Assembly (NCBI RefSeq): GCF_004087915.1
Contig: NZ_CP035108.1
Span: forward strand, 992,001-1,056,000
DNA length: 64,000 nt
Direction: 5' to 3'
From: Geovibrio thiophilus
GTDB lineage: Bacteria; Chrysiogenota; Deferribacteres; Deferribacterales; Geovibrionaceae
The notes below the pieces were generated by a model. It was not told the origin of the DNA. It was given only the letters and a program-made list of their open reading frames with translations, and ran no database searches. How positions within the stretch are numbered: the first letter of the stretch is position 1; each line of letters opens with the position of its first letter. The position numbers and the translations under genes were made by a program. This document shows positions 27,921 through 35,333 of this stretch, piece after piece.

Positions 27921-28859
27921 ATGAAGAAACGCTATACCATTATGATATTTGACGAATCCCGTTTGGGTGAGGTTAAGACCAAAAAGCTCAGCCTTTCTAC
28001 AATCAAATTCGTTATGATGCTGGTGGCATTTTACGCCGTTATTTCTTTTACAGGTTTTTTCTTTTTAACCAGCCTTTACTCCGAGCGTCACGATATGCTG
28101 GTTTTCAAGCACGAGAATGAGAAGCTTAAAGAGAAAATCGACGGTTACGCCATGCAGCTTGAGGAGATCGAGAAAAAGATCGCCAGTGTTGATGAGCTGG
28201 AGTACAAAGTTCGAAATCTTGCCACCTATGCCAACGGTCCTGTTCCTCAGAAGCAGCTTGCCATAGGCGGTAAAGAGGTCGACATCATTCAGGACCTTTC
28301 AGCCGTGAGCGAAAGGAAGGAAAAAGAGTTCTTTGAGGAGCTTAACGAAAACCTCGTTACCCTCGGTCTGGAGCTTGAGAAAAGGGCGGCAAGCCTTTCG
28401 GAACTGTCCGATTTTCTTGAGGAACACAGACTCATAATGAGCTCAACACCCTCTATCTGGCCTACCAAAGGCTGGATCTCAAGCAGCTTCGGCTACCGCA
28501 TATCCCCCTTCACGGGAAGACGCGTTTTCCACGAAGGGCTTGATATAGCAAACAAAATGGGCACACCCATCAGATCCGCCGCCAAGGGCGTTGTTATCTT
28601 CTCCGGAAGAAAAGCAGGCTACGGCAATGTGATAACAATAGACCACGGCTTCGGCTACGTAACAAGATACGCCCACTGCAACAAACTCTTTATGAAAGAA
28701 GGGGACAATGTAGAGAAAGGGCAGGTTATAGCCGAAGTGGGCAACACCGGCAGAAGCACAGGTCCGCACCTGCATTACGAGGTTCTCGTGAACGGCGTGC
28801 AGGTTAACCCGATGAAGTTCATCATCGGAGAGACAGATCTGGCGGCGAACATTCAGTAA
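27921..28859 (+). CDS. M23-family murein endopeptidase-like protein (membrane anchored)
   Basis: 312 residues. One N-terminal membrane segment (about 30-55), a coiled coil (about 60-165), then a LytM/M23 domain. Zinc-binding residues are visible in HEGLDIANKMGTP (H and D) and GPHLHYEV (HxH), so it looks catalytically competent, unlike EnvC-type activators. SSFGYRISPFTGRRVFHEG is the typical entry to the fold. It probably cuts peptide cross-links or guides cell-wall turnover at the periplasmic face. GGAGG precedes the ATG. Followed by a terminator. Confidence 0.93.
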   Translation: MKKRYTIMIFDESRLGEVKTKKLSLSTIKFVMMLVAFYAVISFTGFFFLTSLYSERHDMLVFKHENEKLKEKIDGYAMQLEEIEKKIASVDELEYKVRNLATYANGPVPQKQLAIGGKEVDIIQDLSAVSERKEKEFFEELNENLVTLGLELEKRAASLSELSDFLEEHRLIMSSTPSIWPTKGWISSSFGYRISPFTGRRVFHEGLDIANKMGTPIRSAAKGVVIFSGRKAGYGNVITIDHGFGYVTRYAHCNKLFMKEGDNVEKGQVIAEVGNTGRSTGPHLHYEVLVNGVQVNPMKFIIGETDLAANIQ

Positions 28860-28892
28860 TACAAATCAAACCAAAGTCAGAAAGACACACCG

Positions 28893-28918
28893 CCCGCCTC
28901 CAAAAAGGCGGGTTTTTT
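28893..28918 (+). terminator. Rho-independent terminator after the M23 gene
   Basis: CCCGCC (28893-28898) pairs with GGCGGG (28907-28912) around an A-rich loop, followed by six Ts. Confidence 0.85.
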
Positions 28919-29028
28919 GCTGACAAAGAATCTGAGACTGCCGCGTATCAAAACAGTTTTTTTGCGCATTGCCGCCAGTGAGTTTTTGTTTCAACAAATA
29001 ATTCTTTGTCTGTTCTCTTCACTTTGAG

Positions 29029-29056
29029 TTGCTTATGCCGTGATATGCCTTATACT
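29029..29056 (+). promoter_or_regulatory. Sigma-70 promoter candidate for a small RNA
   Basis: TTGCTT (29029-29034) and TATACT (29051-29056), 16-nt spacing, in the 335-nt gap between the M23 gene and a minus-strand PAS gene. No open reading frame of normal size follows; structured sequence and a terminator do. Confidence 0.45.
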
Positions 29057-29062
29057 TTAATT

Positions 29063-29190
29063 ACAGACACGGTTATAAGCGGCGGCGCCGTTCAGAAAGA
29101 AACTTTAAAAAAAGATCATGCACGGCACAGGTTGCCGCCGCTTAAAGAATAGATGAAGCCGTTCCGGTATTGTGCCGGAGCGGCTTTTTA
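29063..29190 (+). ncRNA. Candidate structured small RNA with terminator
   Basis: Begins at the start point implied by the promoter at 29029-29056. An 11-bp G/C-rich stem (29076-29086 with 29134-29144) continues after a 7-nt bulge into a 5-bp stem (29087-29091 with 29122-29126) with a 30-nt A-rich loop. A 12-bp intrinsic terminator (29156-29167 with 29175-29186, one G-U pair, then Ts to 29189) ends it. Total is about 128 nt. It does not resemble 4.5S, 6S, tmRNA, RNase P or a riboswitch I know. Only a 12-codon frame without ribosome site (ATG at 29119) lies inside. Confidence 0.5.
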
Positions 29191-29194
29191 ATGA

Positions 29195-29554
29195 TCAGCT
29201 GCCGGATTTTGTGAACATTTCTTCTTTGGCGTATTCAGTTATGTCATTGCCGAAATGAATGAGGTAGTCTTCCCCCACCGGCAGCCAGAAGCCGTCATAG
29301 ACAATTCCTCTTTCTTCAATATAACAAACGTTTCTCACAGCCTTTCCCGAATTGAGAGCCGTCGCGGCTTTACAGTATTTCGCATGGGAAGCGGAATCGC
29401 CCAGACTGTGGCATTTGACGCCTGTAGGCATTCCGTACTGCTCACCCGCCTTATTAAGCGCCAGTATATCGTGCTTTCTGCTCAGAAGCATAACCGGGCT
29501 GGGGTACTCCGCCCATGTAAGCTTAAATGCTTCTATAACTTTTTCTTTGTCCAT
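29195..29554 (-). CDS. Small single-domain PAS-like protein
   Basis: 119 residues. PSPVMLLSRKHDILALNKAGEQYGMPTG and GFWLPVGEDYLIHFGNDITEYAKEE match the first and last strands of a PAS fold. The middle is Cys-rich for its size (CHSLG, YCKAAT, NVCYIEE) with a His nearby, which might bind a metal or heme, but no known motif is met. No output domain is attached, so it would act through a partner. GAGGAGG supports the start. Function not recognised. Confidence 0.6.
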   Translation of the reverse strand: MDKEKVIEAFKLTWAEYPSPVMLLSRKHDILALNKAGEQYGMPTGVKCHSLGDSASHAKYCKAATALNSGKAVRNVCYIEERGIVYDGFWLPVGEDYLIHFGNDITEYAKEEMFTKSGS

Positions 29555-29646
29555 AATCTGCCTCCTCTCTGTGTTTTATTATAATAATGATTCAGACTGA
29601 GGAATGCTTTTCAGATTTATATTGATTTGTAACAGAGTGTACTCTC

Positions 29647-30942
29647 TTACTGTTCAACCGGAAAATAAAGGCAGGCTTCCGTTTCTTTATGCAGAACGCT
29701 CTTGATCTCCAGCTTTCCGCCGTGTGCCTCGGCTATCTGTTTGCATATATCCAGTCCGATACCGTAGCCGCCTGTTTTTTTGCTTCTGGAGATGTCTGTC
29801 CTGTAAAATGGTTCGGTTATGAATTTAAGTTCATCTGCGGGTATGCCTATTCCTTTGTCTGTAACTTTTATGAAGGTGAATCCGTTCACGATGCCGCTTT
29901 CCACCGTAACAGGCTCACTGGATTCCTCAGAATATTTGAGAGCGTTGTCTATAAGGTTTCTGACGGCGTGCTCAATAGCTTTCGCGTCAATGTTCAGTTC
30001 AATGGGATAAGGGTGGGGAACAAAAACAACTCTTCCGGTTTTTTCTTCATAAGGGGCACATATTTCCCCTGTCAGTTTATTAATGTCGGTGTGTTTTTTC
30101 TTTAGTGCCCCGTGCTTTATCCTCGCTCCTTCCATAAGATAATTTATCAGCGTATCCATCTGTTTTATGTCGTCAGTCATGTCTTTACGCAGAAACTCAT
30201 CCTTTACCATTTCAGCGGCAATACGAAGACTTGTCAGAGGAGTGCGCAGCTCATGGCTTATACCTGTGAGCAGTTTGTTTTTATATTTGATTGAGCGGGA
30301 GATTTCCGATGTGAGAGAGTCAAACATATTGCAAAGGTGTGCCAGTTCATCGCTGCCGCACCTGTTAATTTTATAGTCATAGTTTTCCTTCTTAACCTCT
30401 GCTATGGCGGCGGAGAGATAGTTAATAGGCTTAAGGATCTGTCTTATCAGCATGTACACTGCCCCCATGAGCAGTGAGACGGCGCCGATCATGAACCAGC
30501 CGTACATGCTGAGGCGCTCCATCTCTCCGGTCAGAGGCCAGAACTTAAATTTTATGCTTGAATCACCCTCGGTAATTTCAGCGGTCTGATACCCGTGAAG
30601 TGTTCCCAGAGTGAGGTTTTCGTCTATTGTTCTGTAGTGCAGCTTATCCTCGGGGAATCTTCCTTCGGTTCTTCCGGTTGCCCAGCTCTCCTCGGGTGAT
30701 GAATAAATTACCGTTATGCCTGTTCTTTCGGACAGAGCTTCGGCTTTTCGTACATCAGGCGGATAGCCTATTTCGTCACGGAGAAACTGAATATAGATAA
30801 CTCTGTGTCTGTTGAGGCTTGTTTCCGAGTTTTCCACATAATGGGTAAAGATTCCGAATAGGATTATATTCAGCAGGACGGCGGAGCAGACAACAATGAA
30901 CAGAAGCTTGGTGAAAACCGAGCTGAGGAGCTTTTTAATCAT
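29647..30942 (-). CDS. Membrane sensor histidine kinase (CpxA/EnvZ-like)
   Basis: 431 residues. TM1 about 12-33 and TM2 about 147-168 enclose a small periplasmic region of about 110 residues. HAMP follows. The H-box is ISHELRTPLTSLRIAAEM; the N-box RNLIDNALKYSEE, G1 DKGIGIP and G2 GGYGIGLDI are intact. Its start overlaps the response regulator stop by 8 nt. Third gene of an operon: small membrane protein, regulator, kinase. The signal is unknown; the compact sensor suggests an envelope cue. Confidence 0.93.
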   Translation of the reverse strand: MIKKLLSSVFTKLLFIVVCSAVLLNIILFGIFTHYVENSETSLNRHRVIYIQFLRDEIGYPPDVRKAEALSERTGITVIYSSPEESWATGRTEGRFPEDKLHYRTIDENLTLGTLHGYQTAEITEGDSSIKFKFWPLTGEMERLSMYGWFMIGAVSLLMGAVYMLIRQILKPINYLSAAIAEVKKENYDYKINRCGSDELAHLCNMFDSLTSEISRSIKYKNKLLTGISHELRTPLTSLRIAAEMVKDEFLRKDMTDDIKQMDTLINYLMEGARIKHGALKKKHTDINKLTGEICAPYEEKTGRVVFVPHPYPIELNIDAKAIEHAVRNLIDNALKYSEESSEPVTVESGIVNGFTFIKVTDKGIGIPADELKFITEPFYRTDISRSKKTGGYGIGLDICKQIAEAHGGKLEIKSVLHKETEACLYFPVEQ

Positions 30943-31639
30943 TGCCGCGCTCTCCTATGAACATATAGCCCGTTCCCCATACTGTTTTTATGAACAGGGG
31001 CTCTTTTGGATCGTCTTTGAGCTTGTTTCGGAGACGGCTTACCGTGACATCCACCGTGCGGTTGAAGGCGTCACAGTCTATCCCTTTGAGTTCGTTGAGT
31101 ATTTTATCTCTGTCCAGCGTAACGAAGGGGTTTCTTACAAGAAGATGCAGAATACCGAATTCGCTTGTGGTCAGATCCAGCCTGACGCCGTCAAGCGTTG
31201 CGGTATATTTAGACGGCTCAACGATGAGTCTTCCGAAGCTGTACTGCGGCGGTTTTCTCTCTCCGGCAGGCATAGGTTCTCTCCGCTTTATCACCGCCTG
31301 AATCCTTGCCACCAGCTCTCTGGGTTCAAATGGCTTGGGCAGGTAATCATCAGCGCCTATCTCAAGTCCGACTATCCTGTCCTCGACTTCTCCCCGCGCG
31401 CTCAGCATTATTACCGGAATGTCGGAAAATTTACGTATGCGCTTGCAAACCTCAAAACCGTTTATTTTAGGCATCATTATATCCAGAATGACCAGCGCGG
31501 GGGAGCGTTCATCAAACTTTTCAAGAGCTTCTTCGGGATCATCGAAGGCATCAATGATGAACGAGTACTCAGAGAGATATTTTTTGAGCATTTTGATCAG
31601 CTTGAGATCATCATCGATGATCATTATTTTTGTCTGCAT
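30935..31639 (-). CDS. OmpR/PhoB-type response regulator
   Basis: 234 residues. Receiver domain with DDD near residue 9-11, phospho-acceptor Asp in LVILDIMMP (about 53) and Lys in LPKPFEP. A winged-helix DNA-binding domain follows with TVDVTVSRLRNKLKDD as recognition helix and TVWGTGYMF as the wing. AGAGGA precedes the ATG. Partner of the overlapping histidine kinase. Confidence 0.95.
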   Translation of the reverse strand: MQTKIMIIDDDLKLIKMLKKYLSEYSFIIDAFDDPEEALEKFDERSPALVILDIMMPKINGFEVCKRIRKFSDIPVIMLSARGEVEDRIVGLEIGADDYLPKPFEPRELVARIQAVIKRREPMPAGERKPPQYSFGRLIVEPSKYTATLDGVRLDLTTSEFGILHLLVRNPFVTLDRDKILNELKGIDCDAFNRTVDVTVSRLRNKLKDDPKEPLFIKTVWGTGYMFIGERGND

Positions 31640-31649
31640 ACAGTTCCTC

Positions 31650-31736
31650 TCAAAAAAAGACTGTGATTAACGCCCAAGTCATTACAACTATAAAAATGAC
31701 CGTAATACCGAACAAGAGAATATCGCCGAGCTTCAT
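31650..31736 (-). CDS. 28-residue single-span membrane protein
   Basis: Short frame starting ATG at 31736 with AGGAG five nt upstream, stop TGA at 31650-31652, ending 10 nt before the response regulator start. It begins MKLGDILLFGITVIF and continues with a hydrophobic run to a Phe-rich end, giving one membrane helix with a charged N-terminus (Lys2, Asp5). The good ribosome site, tight operon spacing and coherent membrane character argue for a real gene. It could modulate the kinase, as MgrB or SafA do for PhoQ, but there is no sequence similarity to either. Confidence 0.6.
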   Translation of the reverse strand: MKLGDILLFGITVIFIVVMTWALITVFF

Positions 31737-31793
31737 TGCTTACTCCTGTACATACTATAAATATAAACGCTAAAAACGGATTTCAGCAGAGAA

Positions 31794-31812
31794 ACAAATT
31801 GTAACAATTTGT
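31794..31812. promoter_or_regulatory. Perfect palindrome upstream of the two-component operon
   Basis: ACAAATTG (31794-31801), TAA, CAATTTGT (31805-31812), 58 bp upstream of the small membrane protein start. Fits an operator for a dimeric regulator; OmpR-type regulators usually use direct repeats, so a different protein may bind here. Confidence 0.5.
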
Positions 31813-31824
31813 ACAGGAGAAGCG

Positions 31825-31859
31825 AAAAAAGCCCCCGCCGAAGATATAACGGCAGGGGC
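31825..31859 (-). terminator. Rho-independent terminator after nfnB
   Basis: Arms 31850-31859 and 31831-31840 pair on the minus strand with one mismatch around a 9-nt loop and are followed by six Ts (31830-31825). Located just past the nfnB stop. Confidence 0.8.
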
Positions 31860-31867
31860 ACAGAGAT

Positions 31868-33355
31868 CTATTCTTCCGCAAGAAGCTTGTTTATGGCGGC
31901 TGCCGCGCGCCTGCCTTCGCCCATGGCAAGGATTACTGTTGCCGCGCCGAGTACAATATCTCCGCCGGCGTAAACTCTGTCCATGGACGTTTTGCCGTCT
32001 TCATCAACAGTGATGTTGCCCCATTTGTTTACGCCTATTTCCGGCGCCGTCTGGCTGATCAGCGGGTTTGAGGAGTTGCCCAGAGCCATGATCACCGAAT
32101 CCATCTCAAGGATGAACTCGCTCCCTTTAACAGCAACGGGCTTTCTCCTGCCGGAATCATCCGGCTCGCCGAGTTCGTATTTCAGGCACTCTATGCCTTT
32201 GACCTTGCCTGTTTCATCACCGAGGATGCGCACAGGGCTTGAGAGAAAGCTGAATATTATTCCCTCTTCCCGGGCGTGTACTATCTCCTCACGGCGGGCG
32301 GGCATCTCTTTCTCCGTGCGCCGGTAGATTACATAAACCTCTTCCGCGCCCACACGCAGAGCCATTCTGGCTGCGTCCATCGCCACGTTTCCGCCGCCGA
32401 TGACTGCTGTTCTCTTCCCTGTGAAAATAGGCGTGTCTGCCTTGTCGGGGTTGTATGCCTTCATCAGGTTTGCCCTTGTGAGAAATTCGTTCGCGGAGGA
32501 CACTCCCACAAGGTTCTCTCCCTCTATATTCATGAAATTCGGCAGTCCTGCGCCTGTTCCTATGAACAGAGCGTCAAAGCCGTCTTTCTCAATGAGGTCT
32601 TTTACCTTTCTTGTTCTGCCTACCAGAAAGTTCTTTTTGATCCGCACTCCCATGGAGAGCAGGTTTTCTATTTCCTTATCAAGAATTTCCTTTGGCAGGC
32701 GGAACTCAGGTATTCCGTATATCATAACTCCGCCAAGCTTGTGGAACGCCTCAAAAAGCACCACTTCGTGTCCGGACTTGCGCACGTCCGCCGCTGCGGT
32801 GAGCCCTGCGGGACCGGAGCCGACTATGCCGACCTTCTTTCCTGTGGCGGGGGCGATTTCGGGTATGGACATTTTGCCCTTTGCCCTTTCCCAGTCCGCA
32901 ACGAAGCGTTCAATGCGACCGATAGCTACGGATTTATCCATATCTTTCAATGATTTGCCCACGGTGCACTCAGCCATGCACTGTGTCTCCTGCGGGCAGA
33001 CCCTTCCGCATATGGCGGGCAGCATGCTTGATTTCTTTATGATGTTGACAGATTTCTGGTAATCACCCTCTGCCGCGGCTTTTATGAATCCGGGAATGTC
33101 GATGGCGACCGGACAGCCTTTGACGCAGGGGGCGTTTTTACATTGCAGACAGCGTTCAGCCTCAAGCTTAACCTGTTCCTCATAATAACCTATTGCCACT
33201 TCCTGAATATTTTTAGCACGGGCTTTAGGCTCCTGCGCGGGCATCTCCTGCATGGGGATTTTCAGCCTGTCCTTAGGCTTAAGGCTTGAGAAATCTATCT
33301 CTTTAACGAGGTTTTCGGCCTCTTTTTTTAATGTGTCAGCGGGAATATATGACAT
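31868..33355 (-). CDS. nfnB: NfnB: NAD(P)H-dependent ferredoxin oxidoreductase large subunit (GltD-like)
   Basis: 495 residues. N-terminal domain with two [4Fe-4S] sites (CLQCKNAPCVKGCPV near 80 and CGRVCPQETQC near 125). FAD-binding GSGPAGLTAAADV and NADPH-binding GGGNVAMDAARMA follow. The fold is shared with the glutamate synthase small subunit, but no large subunit is near and the partner is a PyrK-like protein, so this is the NfnAB (also SudAB) pair. NfnAB couples NADH and NADPH to ferredoxin by flavin-based bifurcation. The start MSYIPADT is set by GGAGG; the frame opens 8 codons earlier. It follows nfnA by 4 nt. Confidence 0.9.
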   Translation of the reverse strand: MSYIPADTLKKEAENLVKEIDFSSLKPKDRLKIPMQEMPAQEPKARAKNIQEVAIGYYEEQVKLEAERCLQCKNAPCVKGCPVAIDIPGFIKAAAEGDYQKSVNIIKKSSMLPAICGRVCPQETQCMAECTVGKSLKDMDKSVAIGRIERFVADWERAKGKMSIPEIAPATGKKVGIVGSGPAGLTAAADVRKSGHEVVLFEAFHKLGGVMIYGIPEFRLPKEILDKEIENLLSMGVRIKKNFLVGRTRKVKDLIEKDGFDALFIGTGAGLPNFMNIEGENLVGVSSANEFLTRANLMKAYNPDKADTPIFTGKRTAVIGGGNVAMDAARMALRVGAEEVYVIYRRTEKEMPARREEIVHAREEGIIFSFLSSPVRILGDETGKVKGIECLKYELGEPDDSGRRKPVAVKGSEFILEMDSVIMALGNSSNPLISQTAPEIGVNKWGNITVDEDGKTSMDRVYAGGDIVLGAATVILAMGEGRRAAAAINKLLAEE

Positions 33356-33359
33356 GGCA

Positions 33360-34208
33360 TTACCTCCGGAGTTCGTCAATGGCAGCCTGAAGGCGGCATG
33401 CGTGGTTGGCGTCCTGTTCCTGCGGCTTGTAGGAGCGCAGGCGCAGCATCATATTGTCGAAATCCACCAGATGAGCGTCAAACTCCGGTCCGTCCACACA
33501 GACGAACTTGGTTTCGCCGCCGACTGTTACCCTGCATCCGCCGCACATGCCTGTTCCGTCAACCATGATTGTGTTGAGGGAGGCATATGTCTTCACTCCG
33601 AAGGGGCGTGTGGTTTCGGCGCAGAACTTCATCATTATCGCCGGACCTATGGCAACGGCGAGGTCAACGCCGCCCTTTTCGCATATCTCTCTGAGAGGCT
33701 CGGTCACAAGGCATTTACGACCGTATGAGCCGTCATCCGTGCAGACTATCAGTTCATCCGCAATGGCGCGCATCTCGTCTTCAAGAATAAGAAGCTCCTT
33801 GTTTCTGGCGCCTATTATGGTGATTACCCTGTTGCCTGCCTTCTTCATAGCCTGAGCTATGGGGTGAAGCGGCGCAACACCTATGCCGCCGCCGACACAG
33901 ACCACTGTACCGACCTTTTCTATGTGTGTGGGCTTGCCGAGAGGTCCCAGCAGGTTTTCCACATGATCGCCGACATTTTTCTGCGCCAGTTTCAGAGTGG
34001 ACTTGCCCACTATCTGGAATATTATGGTAATACTGCCCTTTTCCGCATCAGCGTCAGCAATTGTGAGCGGTATGCGCTCGCTGAAATCGGAATCGACCTG
34101 AATTATGATAAACTGTCCCGCCCGCCGCTCAAGAGCTATTTCCGGTGCGAGAAGCTTCATCTGCACCACGTCTCTTGAGAGCAGCTTTTTATCTAAAATT
34201 TTACTCAT
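33360..34208 (-). CDS. nfnA: NfnA: ferredoxin-NADP reductase small subunit (PyrK-like)
   Basis: 282 residues. FAD domain with RIPLTIADAD, NAD-binding VVCVGGGIGVAPLHPIA, and a C-terminal [2Fe-2S] site built from DGTGMCGGCRVTV plus a later CVDG. Matches NfnA/SudB and dihydroorotate dehydrogenase electron-transfer subunits; the pairing with the adjacent large subunit identifies it. First gene of the operon. It marks the right edge of ordinary chromosomal content before the accessory region. Confidence 0.9.
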   Translation of the reverse strand: MSKILDKKLLSRDVVQMKLLAPEIALERRAGQFIIIQVDSDFSERIPLTIADADAEKGSITIIFQIVGKSTLKLAQKNVGDHVENLLGPLGKPTHIEKVGTVVCVGGGIGVAPLHPIAQAMKKAGNRVITIIGARNKELLILEDEMRAIADELIVCTDDGSYGRKCLVTEPLREICEKGGVDLAVAIGPAIMMKFCAETTRPFGVKTYASLNTIMVDGTGMCGGCRVTVGGETKFVCVDGPEFDAHLVDFDNMMLRLRSYKPQEQDANHACRLQAAIDELRR

Positions 34209-34605
34209 CAGCTTCCCTCGTTTTATTTTTCACTTTAACTTTGTAGTATTATCCGCCTAATTTCAACTTAATTTTTTTCTTCTGTTATCATGGTCTTAAG
34301 GCGTAGTGTTTTATTTTATTTAATGTTAGTTATCGGACAATTTAATAGAGCGACTGTGCTTAACGATAACATTTTAAGTATTAATATAAAAGCCGGGGAT
34401 AAAATTTCAACAGAGTTCAGAAAAGTGTTATATGAGGCGGAAAATCATTATATTAGATTTAATTTTCCAGAATCGCATTCTTGTCTATTGAAAATAAACC
34501 GATAGATTTATTCATACGAATCAAGTGCACCTGCCGGAAACGAAATTGTTCTTCATTTTGTTTCCAAACTTTATATAATGCTAAAACAAATTTCAGGAGC
34601 ATCAC
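34209..34605. other. AT-rich junction between core chromosome and left restriction cassette
   Basis: About 400 nt with no firm gene. A 71-codon plus-strand frame (34290-34505) has no ribosome site or recognisable domain. No tRNA fragment or inverted repeat marking an element end was found. A promoter candidate for the cassette is TTCATT 34552-34557 with TATAAT 34574-34579, 16-nt spacing. Confidence 0.5.
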
Positions 34606-34767
34606 ATGTCAGCATTACCAAACATTCTTGATACATTCCGCAGGGAAGCGAAGACAGAGCGGGAGACAGGCACTTATTTTGAAGAGCTTATATCTGATCT
34701 TGAAAAACGCCCTGAAATCGGTGTTGAGGAAGAGGATTTGTTTACTATAAGATGGTGGATATTATGA
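34606..34767 (+). pseudogene. Chimeric deletion remnant: two helicase gene ends fused
   Basis: 53-codon frame with AGGAG six nt upstream. The first 28 or so codons (MSALPNILDTFRREAKTERE and on to TYFEEL) look like the start of the large type ISP-like restriction helicases. The rest (LISDLEKRPEIGVEEEDL, then FTIRW) is nearly identical to the last 25 residues of the SNF2 helicase ending at 50152. The join falls in GAAGAGCTTATATCTGAT, shared with the SNF2 gene, as expected after a large internal deletion. It may still be translated, leading into the next gene by an ATGA overlap. Confidence 0.75.
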
Positions 34768-35333
34768 AGTTCTTAAAGCAATTTATTCAATTCATTCTAG
34801 GATTGATATTCCTTGGGTTGATTATTTGGGGTGCAGTTGCTCTTACTGATTGGTTTTTTAACTTAGATATTGATAAAGAGTTTAAATTGACATTTATAAG
34901 TGCAACTTCAGCGTTGTTCATGTTTATATGGTCAAATTATTTGAATAAAAAACGTGAGATTGAAGCACGTTTGTTTGAAAAAAAAGCAGAGGCATATTCT
35001 AGAATATTTGAAAAAATATTAGATGGTCTAACTATTCCCGGTTACAAGCTTGTTCTTGCAGATGTATATGATATACAAAAAGACATTCTCGTGTGGGGCA
35101 ATGCAGAAATGATCAAGTTTTGGAACAAGTTTACTGACCTTGACTTTGATAATCTCCAAATGAGCGAGAAAAAAATGAAAGATTTTTTCAATAGTTATGA
35201 AACTTTATTAAAAATTATGAGAAAAGATTTAGGGCATAATGACTCTGAACTTAAGCATGGAGATGTTATAAAGTTTTTTCTTGATAAAAAAGGGAAAGAA
35301 GATTTTGATGATCTTTTTAGGAGCAAAAGCTAA
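34764..35333 (+). CDS. Two-span membrane protein in the cassette accessory slot
   Basis: 189 residues from ATG 34764 (an ATG at 34752 is also in frame). Two hydrophobic spans (about residues 5-30 and 45-62) are followed by a long charged helical domain of about 125 residues (KKREIEARLFEKKAEAYSR). No catalytic motif seen. It occupies the place held by the KAP NTPase in the right cassette, directly before the methyltransferase, and overlaps that gene by 1 nt. A membrane-linked effector or regulator of the restriction cassette is an inference from position only. Base composition is AT-rich. Confidence 0.65.
   Translation: MKFLKQFIQFILGLIFLGLIIWGAVALTDWFFNLDIDKEFKLTFISATSALFMFIWSNYLNKKREIEARLFEKKAEAYSRIFEKILDGLTIPGYKLVLADVYDIQKDILVWGNAEMIKFWNKFTDLDFDNLQMSEKKMKDFFNSYETLLKIMRKDLGHNDSELKHGDVIKFFLDKKGKEDFDDLFRSKS

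Noticed and set aside
31868-33355. Glutamate synthase small subunit
   Set aside because: Same fold, but no gltB nearby and the partner is a PyrK-like FAD/[2Fe-2S] protein, as in NfnAB.
34290-34505. 71-codon frame before the left cassette
   Set aside because: No ribosome site or domain; could be a remnant but not supportable as a gene.
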